Assembly (NCBI RefSeq): GCF_014779655.1
Contig: NZ_JACXYX010000021.1
Coordinates: 1 to 64,000 of the forward strand
Reading direction: 5' to 3'
DNA length: 64,000 nt
DNA from: Nocardioides ganghwensis
GTDB taxonomy: Bacteria > Actinomycetota > Actinomycetes > Propionibacteriales > Nocardioidaceae
Positions 51,547 through 60,463 of the stretch are shown here, piece by piece (position 1 is the stretch's first letter; each line of letters starts with the position of its first letter). Position numbers and translations under genes: made by a program. The notes beneath the pieces are model-generated. The model had not been told where the DNA came from. It saw nothing but the letters and a program-made list of their open reading frames with translations, and searched no databases.

Positions 51547-54255
51547 TCAGGGGCCGGAGCCGGGGGCGCGCTGTGCCGCCAGCTCCCCTCTGGACCGGAT
51601 GCCGAGCTTCGCATATATGCGGGTCAGGTGGTACTGCACCGTCTTGGTCGAGACGAAGAGCTCGGTCCCCACCTCGCGGTTGGTCATGCCTCGTGAGACG
51701 AGGTCGGCCACCAGCTCCTCCTGGGGCGTCAGCGCCGCGACGTCTCGCCCTGCCGGGACGGGGCGACCGGCATGGACACCGCCCGCCCGCAGCTCACGGT
51801 CGCAGCGATCGACGTACGTCGTGGCGCCCAGGCCGGCGTAGAGGTCGCGCGCCGTCCGGAGCAGCGGGTCGGCCTCGCGGCGCTTCCCTGCCCGTCGGGG
51901 CGTCTGTCCCCAGGCGAAGTGCACCCGGGCCCGGTCGTAGGGCAGCGGCAGGTCCTCGAGCAGGTCGGCCGAGCGCTGGAAGGCCGCACGCGCTGCCGCG
52001 AGGTCGCCGGTGCCGCCGAGCAGGCGACCGCGGGCATAGCCGAGCCGGACCTGGGCGGACCGGTGGCCGCGAACGTCCGCCAGCTCCTCGTGCGGGCGCA
52101 GGAAGGCGTCGGCGTCGTCGTAGCGGCCCTCGACCGCGAGCGCGTTGGCGTAGACGTCCGGCCACGGCCACGCGCCGGGTTCGTCGACGCTGCCGCCTGC
52201 CCACGGCTGGCGGAGCGGGTCGAGCGCGCGCAGCACGGCGGCGTAGTCGGCCCGCGCCTCGGCCACGCTCGCGCGGGCCAGCGCACCGGCGACGCGCATG
52301 ATCTCGTAGTCCCGCGGCCCGACGTCGGCGTCGCGCACGGCGCGGTCGGCGAGCGGCCAGTCCCCTCGCAGCGCATGGACCTGGGCGCGGGTCCAGGCAA
52401 GCAGCGGCTCGATCAGCCGCATCCCCGTGCGCTCGGCCAGCAGCTCTCCCTGGTCGGCCGCGCGCAGCGCGTCGTCCCACTCCCCGCTCACGAAGTGGGC
52501 TCGGGCGAGCCACGCGTGCGCCCACAGCGAGATCCGCGTCGACCCGCCGAGGAAGTCGGTGGAGGTGGCCGACGACAGGTTCTCCCGGGCCACGTCGACC
52601 TCGTCGAGCGAGAGGGCCGTCCAGCCGCGGCCCATCGCCACCCGCTGGGCCTGGGCACCGTGACCGACCTCCTCGGCCAGGGCGGCGTACTGCGCCAGTG
52701 CCTGCGCGCCGCGACCCGTGCCGGCCACCCCGAGGCCCCGGATCGCGGCCGTCTCGACGGCGGCGGGTGATCCGCGTGCGGCCAGCGCGATCGCGCGGTC
52801 CGCCCACCCGACCAGGTCCTCGCCCCGGCAGCGGGCCAGGCTGTGCAGCACCCAGCGGTGGCAGACCAGGGCAGCGACCTCGGGGTCCCGGTCGGGGTGG
52901 ACGAGGTCCCACGCGCGCCCGAGCCGGTTCTCGGCCTCGGCCGGGCGCCCCCGCACGATCGCGAGGTAGCCGAGGGCGGCGTTGCGCAGCGGGGTCTCGC
53001 GGAGGCTTTCGACCTCCGCGACGGCGGCCGCCGCACCGAGCGTGTCGCCGGACCCGACCAGCGCGTCGAACGCCCGCGCGAGCCGCTCCTCCCGCAGCAG
53101 GGTGTCGGGGGTCATCCGGGCAGCACTGGCGAGCAGCTGCGCCACGGCAGCCCACTCCCCCGTGCCTGCACGGGCGACGGCGAGGGCGTCGAGCTCATCG
53201 GCCAGGACCGGGTCCGGCAGGGGGCTGGCGGCGACGAGGTGCCTGAGGCGGGCCACCGGGTCCGCGACCAGTGCCGCAGAACGCCGGTGCAGGTCGGCAC
53301 GTCTGACCTGGCTCAGCGAGCCGAGCACGGCCGCGGCGACCATCGCGTCGGCGGGCTCCACGAGCGCCAGCCCGAGGTGCTCGACCCACCTGACCAGTCC
53401 GGTCCCGAGGAGCTCGTCGACCGGCGCGAGGGGGTCGCCGACCTCGGCCAGCGACGCCGCCAGGGCGAGGGGTGCCCGGCCGAGCACCGCGACGGCCTCT
53501 GCCAGGGCTCGGCCGGAGTCGCTCGATCCGGCCAGCCGGCCGTGGACCTCGGCGGCCACCGCGGCCGGAGCCGGGAGGACGGGCTCGAAGTCGGCCCAGA
53601 GCTCGGCCGGCTGCTCCGCCAGCAGCGCCAGCACCGGGCCGGGGCGTCCGGCGGTGAAGCGACACAACCGGTCGGCCAGGGTGGGATGCAGGGCGACGCC
53701 CGCGCGGGCAGCCAGCTGCTGCACGTCTCCCGGCTCCAGCGGCGGCAGGACGATGCGGTCCTCCACGCGATCGAGCACGGCGGCGGCTGCCCCGGTGACG
53801 GGGCTCGACGCCGCGAGCACCACCAGCATCCGGGCCTCGGGGTGGTGGCGTACGACGCTCCAGAGCGCCGTCAACGACGCCGGGTCGGCGTGGGCCGCGT
53901 CGTCGACGACGACGAGCACAGGACCCTCGCCCGTCGTGCCCACGACCTCTGCGGCGATCCGGTCCGCCGCCCCCATCACGTCCGGCGCGGACGGCGCGGC
54001 GCCCAGCAGCTGGGCGAGCACGCCCTGCTCGACGTCCTGCTCCCACGGGACGCCGCGGGCCTTCAGGCAAGGACGACCGGCGGCCACGTGCTCCGCGGCG
54101 AACCGGCGTACGAGGGCGCTGGAGCCTGTGCCGCCGGGGCCGGTCACCAGGACCATGGCAGGGCCGAGCTCGCCGACCCGCAGCAGGCGTTGCCGCAGGT
54201 CGGCGAGCTGGTCGTCGCGCGCCACCAGCACGGCGGCGGCGTCAGCTTCGGTCAC
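51547..54255 (-). CDS. benR: LAL-type (ATP-binding LuxR) regulator, BenR-like
   Basis: 902 residues from GTG 54255, overlapping benK (GTGA). Residues 15-250 are a STAND/AAA ATPase. The Walker A region reads VTGPGGTGSSALV, with Ser instead of the conserved Lys, while Walker B VLVVVDDAAHADPASL is intact. Residues 300-820 are a long helical TPR/MalT-like array. The C-terminal LuxR HTH is LTPQEELVADLVSRGMTNREV and STKTVQYHLTRIYAKLGIRSRGELAA. Large LuxR proteins of this layout control ben genes in corynebacteria. The role here follows from placement in the ben operon. Confidence 0.85.
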   Translation of the reverse strand: MTEADAAAVLVARDDQLADLRQRLLRVGELGPAMVLVTGPGGTGSSALVRRFAAEHVAAGRPCLKARGVPWEQDVEQGVLAQLLGAAPSAPDVMGAADRIAAEVVGTTGEGPVLVVVDDAAHADPASLTALWSVVRHHPEARMLVVLAASSPVTGAAAAVLDRVEDRIVLPPLEPGDVQQLAARAGVALHPTLADRLCRFTAGRPGPVLALLAEQPAELWADFEPVLPAPAAVAAEVHGRLAGSSDSGRALAEAVAVLGRAPLALAASLAEVGDPLAPVDELLGTGLVRWVEHLGLALVEPADAMVAAAVLGSLSQVRRADLHRRSAALVADPVARLRHLVAASPLPDPVLADELDALAVARAGTGEWAAVAQLLASAARMTPDTLLREERLARAFDALVGSGDTLGAAAAVAEVESLRETPLRNAALGYLAIVRGRPAEAENRLGRAWDLVHPDRDPEVAALVCHRWVLHSLARCRGEDLVGWADRAIALAARGSPAAVETAAIRGLGVAGTGRGAQALAQYAALAEEVGHGAQAQRVAMGRGWTALSLDEVDVARENLSSATSTDFLGGSTRISLWAHAWLARAHFVSGEWDDALRAADQGELLAERTGMRLIEPLLAWTRAQVHALRGDWPLADRAVRDADVGPRDYEIMRVAGALARASVAEARADYAAVLRALDPLRQPWAGGSVDEPGAWPWPDVYANALAVEGRYDDADAFLRPHEELADVRGHRSAQVRLGYARGRLLGGTGDLAAARAAFQRSADLLEDLPLPYDRARVHFAWGQTPRRAGKRREADPLLRTARDLYAGLGATTYVDRCDRELRAGGVHAGRPVPAGRDVAALTPQEELVADLVSRGMTNREVGTELFVSTKTVQYHLTRIYAKLGIRSRGELAAQRAPGSGP

Positions 54256-55604
54256 GCAGACACGGTAGACCCGACCTCGCTCGGCACGTGCTCGGCGCGA
54301 CGCACCTCGGCGTGGGCAGGGCGCGGCACCGCGAGCGCGACAACCGCACCGGCGAGGGAGATCGCGGCGAAGAGCTGGAAGGCGGTCGAGCCGCCCACGC
54401 CTGCCCCGACGAGCACACCACCGACGATCGGGCCGACGATCCCGCCGAGCCGGCCGAAGCCCGCGCACCAGGCGACCCCGGCCGCGCGGGCGTTGGTCGG
54501 GTAGTAGTTGGAGACCAACCCGTAGATCAGCACCTGGGTGCCGATCGTGCCGATGCCTGCCAGCCCGACGGCGAGGAACAGCACCGCGGCCGGCATCGAC
54601 AGCGGCAGCGCCGCGAGGGCCAGCGCCGCGAGCACGAAGGTGGCAGCGACCACGCGCTTGGCACCGACACGGTCCGCGACGTACGACGCCGCGAGGCCGC
54701 CGCCGATCGCGGCCAGGTTGAGGACGAGCAGGAAGGTCAGCGAGTAGTTCTTGCCGTATCCCTGCTCCCCCATGATCTGCGGCAGCCAGGTGTTGAGGCC
54801 GTAGGTCAGGAGCAGCCCGGCGAAGCTCATCAGGCCGAGCAGCGCGGTGGGGAAGGCGAAGCGGCGGCTGGCGAGTGCGGGGAAGCCGACCTTGTCCTCG
54901 ACGACCGGCTCGGGTGCGGGCACCGGAATGCCGGTGCGGGCGCACACGGCCTCCGCGTCGGCGAACCGGCCGCGCGACACGAGCCACTTCGGCGACTCGG
55001 GGAGGAAGCGGATGGCGAGCGGGAGGAGCAGCACGATCGGCAGCGCGCCGATCCAGAACAGCCCGCGCCAGCCGATGACGTCGCCCAGCGCGATGGCGGT
55101 CAGCGCGGCGAGCACGCCGCCGGCAGGGACCCCGCTGTAGACGATCGCGTTGTAGCGGTTGCGCTTGCCGGGCGGCGCGAACTCGGCCACCAGCGCGCCG
55201 ACCGTGGCGACGAGCGCACCGACTCCGATGCCGGTGAAGAAGCGGAACAGGCCGAACGTCGCGACGGACTGCGTCGTGGCGGTGATCCCCATGCCGATGG
55301 AGAACCACGCCAGGTTCACCAGCATGACCCGGCGACGACCGATCAGGTCCCCGACGGCGCCGGCGGCCAGGGCACCCACGAGCACGCCGACCAGGGCGTA
55401 GCTGCCGAGCGTCCCCGCCTGGGCCGGGGTGACCGTGCCGAGGTGGGCGGGGTCGGCGAGCAGCACGGGGACGACCGTGCCGTAGACGACGAGGTCGTAG
55501 CCGTCGAAGACCAGCGCGGCGGCGGAGAGGAAGACGACCCAGGCGACGCTGCGGCGTCGACGTGCGTCCTGGTCAGGGGTCGTCGGGGACAGGTGTTCGG
55601 GCAT
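54252..55604 (-). CDS. benK: Benzoate/aromatic acid:H+ symporter BenK (AAHS family)
   Basis: 450 residues. Twelve helices. The AAHS hallmark AALVFDGYDLVVYGTVVPVLL (DGYD, needed for aromatic acid transport) lies near residue 30. GAVGDLIGRRRVMLVNLAWFS lies between helices 2 and 3, and RFFTGIGVGALVATVGALVAEFAP near 120. It sits between benCD and benR and is translationally coupled to benR. It imports benzoate or a close relative. Confidence 0.9.
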   Translation of the reverse strand: MPEHLSPTTPDQDARRRRSVAWVVFLSAAALVFDGYDLVVYGTVVPVLLADPAHLGTVTPAQAGTLGSYALVGVLVGALAAGAVGDLIGRRRVMLVNLAWFSIGMGITATTQSVATFGLFRFFTGIGVGALVATVGALVAEFAPPGKRNRYNAIVYSGVPAGGVLAALTAIALGDVIGWRGLFWIGALPIVLLLPLAIRFLPESPKWLVSRGRFADAEAVCARTGIPVPAPEPVVEDKVGFPALASRRFAFPTALLGLMSFAGLLLTYGLNTWLPQIMGEQGYGKNYSLTFLLVLNLAAIGGGLAASYVADRVGAKRVVAATFVLAALALAALPLSMPAAVLFLAVGLAGIGTIGTQVLIYGLVSNYYPTNARAAGVAWCAGFGRLGGIVGPIVGGVLVGAGVGGSTAFQLFAAISLAGAVVALAVPRPAHAEVRRAEHVPSEVGSTVSA

Positions 55605-55654
55605 GGCTGTGCTCCGAGGTGGTGAGGTGGGGATGGTGCGGGCTGACGGGGACG

Positions 55655-58297
55655 TCAGCCCAGGTCACCGCCGGCCACGGGGAGGACCGTTCCGGTGATG
55701 TAGGAGGCTTCCTCGCTGGCGAGGAAGGTGATCGCTGCCGCCTGCTCGTCGAGGGAGCCGTAGCGGTGCATCAGCGAGTGCGACAGCGTCTGGTCGATGT
55801 GGGCCTGGAACCATTGCTGCTCCAGGTCGTCCTGGGGCACCGGCGTGCCGCGCGAGATCTTGCGGGGCGGGGCCTCTGTCCCGCCGGGCGCGGTGGCGAC
55901 CACGCGGATCCCGTCGTCGGCGTACTCGAGGGCGAGCGAGGCGGTGATGGCGTTGACCCCGCCCTTGGCCGCGGAGTAGGGGATGCGGTGGATGCCGCGG
56001 GTGGCCGCCGAGGACACGTTGACGATCACGCCGGACCCGCACCGCACCATCTCCGGCAGGGCGGCGCGGCAGGCGAACAACGTCGTCATCAGGGACCGCT
56101 GGACCTCGGCCTCGATCTCGGCCTCGGTGAACTCGGTGAACGGCTTGAAGTTGATCGCCCCGCCGACGTTGTTGATGAGCACGTCGATCCGACCGAAGCG
56201 GGCCACGGCATGCTCGACGACCCTGGCCGCGCCGGCGTACGCCTCCAGGTCCGCGACGACCGCAAGCGCGCCCTGGCCGCTGGCGGCCAGCTCGTCGGCC
56301 AGCTGGTGGACGAGGTCGGAGCGGTCGGCGAGCATCAGCTGCCCGTTCTCCGCGCTGATCCGCCGGGCGACCGCCTCGCCGATCCCCTGGGCCGCGCCGG
56401 TCACCACGACGACCTTGCCGGCGAACCGGCCGGGGGTCGTGAAGCGCGGCCGCTCGGCGGTCCTGTCGTGGTCCATCGCTCGGCGCATCGTGGTCTTCGA
56501 GCGGTCGGCGTGCGCGGTGACGAGCTCGCGGGCCGCCGTGCGGTCACCGCGCTCGACCGCCTCGACGATGTCGAGGTGGTCCTGGGCGCATCGGGGGTGG
56601 CACCAGGTGGCGGTACGCAGCACGTCCTCCATCCGGCCCTTCACGCCGAGCGCCTGGTAGGCACGCAGGAGGTGCTCGTTGCCGGTGAGGGTGAACAGGT
56701 AGTCGTGGAAAGCAGCATTGGTCTCGGTGTATGCCGCCGCGTCGACGAAGCGGTCACCGTCGACGTAGGGGACGCAGGCCTCGGCGAGCAGCCGGTAGCC
56801 GGCGACCTGGCGCGAGCTGATCCGGCCGAGCACCAGGTCGAGCGCCCCGAGCTCGAGCGCCATCCGGGCCTCGAAGATCGCGTCCGAGGCGTGCACCGAC
56901 GGGTGCTCCTCGCCGATCTCGTAGCCGTCCTCGCTCGGGACGGCCGCTCTCGGCTGGACCAGTGCGGCGACGTCGCGGGACGGGAAGACCTGGCGACCGG
57001 CGAGGGTGCGCGCGGTCGCGGCGACGGCGACGGGATCGGCGGAGACGCCGCCGCCCAGGCCGACCAGCTCGCGGACCGGGAACAGCTCCTGGCCGGCGAC
57101 GGTGCGTCCGGCACGTCCCGCCCCCTCCTCGAGGGGTGCCCCCGCCGCCTCTGGGACGAGGTGGACCGTGGGCGGCGCACCGGCGGCGGGCGTGTCGGGC
57201 TCCGACACGATCTCGACCGGTGCCTCAGTGGCCTCCGGGGCGGGTGCCGACGTGGCTCCCGAACCGCCATCCGCGCCGGCGGGCGCAGGTCCCGACAGGG
57301 CGAACTTCTCGTAGTAGAAGCCGGTCGGCTCCACGCCCTGCTCGGCGAAGTGCGCGCGCACCGCCTCGACCATCGGCGGGGGTCCGCAGAGGTAGACCGC
57401 GACGTCGCCCCCGTACAGGTGCTCGGGCCGGATGAGGCCCATGACGTAGCCCTGGCGGGCAGCGGTGGTGTCCGGATCGGAGACGCAGTGGTCCCACGTG
57501 AGGCCGGGGATCGCGGTGGCGAGCTCCTCGAGCTCGGCGAGCTCGACCAGGTCGTCGTCGGTGCTGACGCCGTAGACCAGGTGCGCCGGGCGCGTGCTGC
57601 CGCTCTCGCGCAGGGTGCGCAGGATCGACAGGATCGGCGCGAGCCCGGTGCCCCCGGCGATGAGGAGGAGCGGGCGCGCCGCCTCGCGGAGGAAGAAGCT
57701 CCCGTTGGGTCCGGTGAAGCTGACCTCGTCGCCGACTGACGCCTGCTCGGCCAGCCACGTCGACATCACCCCGCCCGGCGTGAGCTTCACCAGGAAGCCC
57801 AGCGACGGATCGTCGGTCGCGGTGCTGAAGGAGTAGGACCGGCTCTCCCCCGTGCCCGGGACCTCGATGTTGACGTACTGGCCCGGGAGGAACGCCAGGT
57901 GCTCGCGCTCGTCGGTCTCGAGGGCGAACGCCATCGTGGTCGGGGAGAGCCGCTCGATGCGGCTGATCCTCGCCTTGTACGTCGCCGCGCGGGTCTTCGC
58001 GACCGCCGAGGTGCTGGCGATCTGGAGCACGAGGTCCGAGCGGGGCTTCATGCTGCACGGCAGCACCATGCCGGCGGCCGCCTCGTCGGGGGTCAGGGCG
58101 TCGTCGATGTAGGTGCCGCCGTCGTACTCCCCCGACTCGCACGTCGCCTTGCACGTGCCGCAGGCGCCGTCGCGGCAGTCCAGCGGGATGTTGATGCGGG
58201 CGCGGTAGGACGCGTCCGCGACGGTCTGGTCGTCCGCGCAGGTGATGAAGCGGGTGACTCCGTCCTCGAAGGCGAGGGCGACCTGGTGGGTGCTCAT
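55655..58297 (-). CDS. benCD: BenC-FCD-BenD fusion: benzoate dioxygenase reductase plus cis-diol dehydrogenase
   Basis: 880 residues, one uninterrupted frame. Residues 1-333 are BenC: plant-type 2Fe-2S (DCRDGACGTCKATCESG, then LPCSMKP), FAD (SRSYSFSTA) and NAD (LLIAGGTGLAPIL, YLCGPPPMVEAV) modules. A Pro/Ala-rich linker follows. Residues about 465-607 match the FCD effector domain of FadR-type GntR regulators (FEARMALELGALDLVLGR, AAFHDYLFTLTGNEHLL, DHLDIVEAVERGD), with metal-ligand-like His residues but no HTH. Residues 608-880 are BenD, an SDR (VVTGAAQGIGEAVARRI, SSAATRGIHRIPYSAAKGG). It feeds electrons to BenAB and oxidises the resulting benzoate cis-diol to catechol. Confidence 0.9.
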   Translation of the reverse strand: MSTHQVALAFEDGVTRFITCADDQTVADASYRARINIPLDCRDGACGTCKATCESGEYDGGTYIDDALTPDEAAAGMVLPCSMKPRSDLVLQIASTSAVAKTRAATYKARISRIERLSPTTMAFALETDEREHLAFLPGQYVNIEVPGTGESRSYSFSTATDDPSLGFLVKLTPGGVMSTWLAEQASVGDEVSFTGPNGSFFLREAARPLLLIAGGTGLAPILSILRTLRESGSTRPAHLVYGVSTDDDLVELAELEELATAIPGLTWDHCVSDPDTTAARQGYVMGLIRPEHLYGGDVAVYLCGPPPMVEAVRAHFAEQGVEPTGFYYEKFALSGPAPAGADGGSGATSAPAPEATEAPVEIVSEPDTPAAGAPPTVHLVPEAAGAPLEEGAGRAGRTVAGQELFPVRELVGLGGGVSADPVAVAATARTLAGRQVFPSRDVAALVQPRAAVPSEDGYEIGEEHPSVHASDAIFEARMALELGALDLVLGRISSRQVAGYRLLAEACVPYVDGDRFVDAAAYTETNAAFHDYLFTLTGNEHLLRAYQALGVKGRMEDVLRTATWCHPRCAQDHLDIVEAVERGDRTAARELVTAHADRSKTTMRRAMDHDRTAERPRFTTPGRFAGKVVVVTGAAQGIGEAVARRISAENGQLMLADRSDLVHQLADELAASGQGALAVVADLEAYAGAARVVEHAVARFGRIDVLINNVGGAINFKPFTEFTEAEIEAEVQRSLMTTLFACRAALPEMVRCGSGVIVNVSSAATRGIHRIPYSAAKGGVNAITASLALEYADDGIRVVATAPGGTEAPPRKISRGTPVPQDDLEQQWFQAHIDQTLSHSLMHRYGSLDEQAAAITFLASEEASYITGTVLPVAGGDLG

Positions 58298-58339
58298 GGC
58301 TGCTCCGGATCCGGGGCTCGGGGGCTGTGGGTACGGGTC

Positions 58340-58870
58340 TCAGAAGTGGTAGACGTCGACGACGTGGTGGATGTAGTCGTTCTTCAGCACCACGGTCTTG
58401 CGCCGGATGAGCGGGCTCTCGCCCGAGAAGTCGATCGTGTAGAAGGAGGTCCCGTAGTAGGGGTCGATCGTCTTGTAGCGGAAGTACATGGTGTGCCAGT
58501 TGAAGCGCACGTCCACGACGTCACCGCGACGCTCGATCACCTCGACGTTGCTGATGTTGTGGCTGGTCCGCGGCTCGGGGATCGACGTGGCGCTTGAGCG
58601 CTCGGTGCGGATCCGGAAGACGCGGTCCTCCAGACCGCCCTTGTTGGGGTAGTAGATGAGCGAGATCTCGGTCTGCGGGTCCTGGACCAGCTCGTCGTCG
58701 TCGGTCCACGCCGGCATCCAGTACTCGCAGTCGTCGGCGTAGCACTCGAGCCACTTCTCGAACTCGCGGTCGTCGAGGTGGCGCGCCTCGCGGTAGAGGA
58801 ACTGCTCGAGGTCGTTCTGGGTGATCAGCGTGCTGCCCGCCACGGGGCTCGTCGTGCTGGTGGCGCTCAT
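58340..58870 (-). CDS. benB: Benzoate 1,2-dioxygenase small subunit
   Basis: 176 residues from ATG 58870, overlapping benA by ATGA. Ring-hydroxylating dioxygenase beta fold: [19 protein letters not shown] near residue 22, [16 protein letters not shown] near 45 and [10 protein letters not shown] at the C-terminus. Structural partner of BenA. 42 bases separate it from the benCD start. Confidence 0.94.
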   Translation of the reverse strand: MSATSTTSPVAGSTLITQNDLEQFLYREARHLDDREFEKWLECYADDCEYWMPAWTDDDELVQDPQTEISLIYYPNKGGLEDRVFRIRTERSSATSIPEPRTSHNISNVEVIERRGDVVDVRFNWHTMYFRYKTIDPYYGTSFYTIDFSGESPLIRRKTVVLKNDYIHHVVDVYHF

Positions 58871-60234
58871 GCCTGGACCTCCGTGCCGTTCTCGCGCGCC
58901 AGCGCGGCCCGCATCGTGTCGAGCCAGTAGCCGTGCTGGACGGGGTAGAGCCCCTCGTCCTCGTTCTTCACCCCGGCCGAGATCACGCCCGGCATCTCCA
59001 GCGCGAGGGCCACCTCGTCGGGGCCGCTCAACCAGTGCTCGGCGCCGCGGCTCATGTCGTTCCACGGCGCGGCGGTGGCCTGGAAGGTCAGCTGGCACGA
59101 CCGGAACTCCTCGAGGTCGTCCGGCGTCGCCATGCCAGAGGCGTTGAAGAAGTCCTCGTACTGGCGGATCCGCCAGGCGCGGGACTCTGCCGACTCGCCC
59201 TTGGGGGCGATGCAGTAGATCGTGACCTCGGTCTGGTCCGGCGAGATCGGCCGGAAGTGGCGGATCTGGGTGGAGAACTGGTCCATCACGTAGACGTTGG
59301 GGTAGAGGCAGAGGTTGCGGCTGCCCTTGACCATGAACTCGCCCTTGGCGTCGCCGAACTTCTCCTTGAGCTCGTCGAGGCGGTCCCACAGGGGGCGGTC
59401 CTCGGGGTTTCCCGCCCAGGTCCACAGGCACAGGTGCCCGTTGGGGTAGGACCAGTAGCCACCTCCCGACTTCCCCCAGCTGCCGGCGTCGAGCGTCTTG
59501 GTGGTGTTGGCCGAGTCGCCGGTGTTGCGGCGCGAGGTGGTGGCCGCGTAGTTCCAGTGGGTCGCGGTGACGTGGTAGCCGTCAGCGCCGTTCTCGGCCT
59601 GCACCTTCCAGTTGCCGTCATAGGTGTAGGTCGACGAGCCGCGCAGCACCTCCAACCCGTCCGGCGACTGGTCGACGAGCATGTCGATGACCTTGGTGGA
59701 GTCGCCGAGGTGGTCCTCAAGGGTGGACACGTCGGGGTTGAGCGAGCCGAACAGGAAGCCCCGGTAGCTGTCGAACCTCGCCACGCGGGTCATGTTGTGG
59801 GAGCCGTCGACGTCGAACGTCGCGGGATAGCCCGCCCCTTCGGGGTCCTTGACCTTGAGCAGCGTGCCGTCGTTGCGGAACGTCCAGCCGTGGAAGGGGC
59901 AGGTCAGCGTCGTGCGGTTGTCGGTCTTGCGGCGGCAGATCATCGCTCCGCGGTGCGCGCAGGCGTTGATGAGCAGGTTGAGCTCACCGTCCTGGCCGCG
60001 GGTGATCACCACCGGCTGGCGACCCATGTAGGTCGTGAAGTAGTCGCCCTTCTCCGGCACCTGGCTCTCGTGTGCGAGGTAGATCCAGTTGCCCTCGAAG
60101 ATGTGTTTCATCTCCAGCTCGAACACCTCTTCGTCGGTGAAGATCCGGCGGTTGGCGCGGTAGACGCCGGCGTCGCGGTCGTCGACCACCGCGTCGGCGA
60201 GCACCGACTCCACGTGGGAGAGCGTCTCGGTCAT
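58867..60234 (-). CDS. benA: Benzoate 1,2-dioxygenase large subunit
   Basis: 455 residues from ATG 60234, with GGAGGACCCC upstream. The Rieske motif is [13 protein letters not shown] and TCPFHGWTF (C-x-H...C-x2-H) near residues 85-107. The mononuclear iron site is [16 protein letters not shown] near 205, with a C-terminal Asp. Converts benzoate to the 1,2-cis-diol with BenB and electrons from the BenC part of BenCD. First gene of the ben operon. Confidence 0.95.
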   Translation of the reverse strand: MTETLSHVESVLADAVVDDRDAGVYRANRRIFTDEEVFELEMKHIFEGNWIYLAHESQVPEKGDYFTTYMGRQPVVITRGQDGELNLLINACAHRGAMICRRKTDNRTTLTCPFHGWTFRNDGTLLKVKDPEGAGYPATFDVDGSHNMTRVARFDSYRGFLFGSLNPDVSTLEDHLGDSTKVIDMLVDQSPDGLEVLRGSSTYTYDGNWKVQAENGADGYHVTATHWNYAATTSRRNTGDSANTTKTLDAGSWGKSGGGYWSYPNGHLCLWTWAGNPEDRPLWDRLDELKEKFGDAKGEFMVKGSRNLCLYPNVYVMDQFSTQIRHFRPISPDQTEVTIYCIAPKGESAESRAWRIRQYEDFFNASGMATPDDLEEFRSCQLTFQATAAPWNDMSRGAEHWLSGPDEVALALEMPGVISAGVKNEDEGLYPVQHGYWLDTMRAALARENGTEVQA

Positions 60235-60308
60235 GGGGTCCTCCAACAGGTCCGAGGTGGATGAGGCCTCCGACCGTTCCACGACGTGTCGGTCGTCACA
60301 CGAGTCGA

Positions 60309-60331
60309 ATGCCTAGGCCTGACCTAGGCAT
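60309..60331. promoter_or_regulatory. Perfect 9-bp-arm inverted repeat in the benA/catR space
   Basis: ATGCCTAGG-CCTGA-CCTAGGCAT lies 75 bases upstream of benA and 133 before the LysR gene. Such a strong dyad between divergent catabolic operons is probably the site of BenR, CatR or another dimer. Confidence 0.6.
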
Positions 60332-60334
60332 CCT

Positions 60335-60355
60335 TTGATCACGGGGGCCTATCAA
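60335..60355. promoter_or_regulatory. LysR-type box, TTGAT-N11-ATCAA
   Basis: TTGAT (60335-60339), eleven bases, ATCAA (60351-60355) is a clean T-N11-A dyad, the pattern for LysR regulators such as CatR, CatM and BenM. It lies next to the CCTAGG repeat and 109 bases upstream of the LysR gene start at 60464. Confidence 0.6.
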
Positions 60356-60463
60356 TCAGCGGGAAACAAGTCCTTGTCATCGATGAATCTTCAGACCTAC
60401 CGTGAATCAATCGCTGACGACGTGAGCGTCGTCACCACTCAACGCGAACCGGACGGAGGACCC

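Noticed and set aside
51547-55308. Reading the LAL regulator as a 1253-residue protein continuing into benK
   Set aside because: The extra N-terminal third is an out-of-frame reading of benK. The GTG at 54255 overlapping the benK stop gives a normal LAL protein.
55655-58297. benCD as two genes fused by a sequencing error
   Set aside because: The frame is continuous with a long third domain and no compensating shift; BenD has no ribosome site before its internal ATG at 56476. An artefact would need two independent errors or a missed stop.
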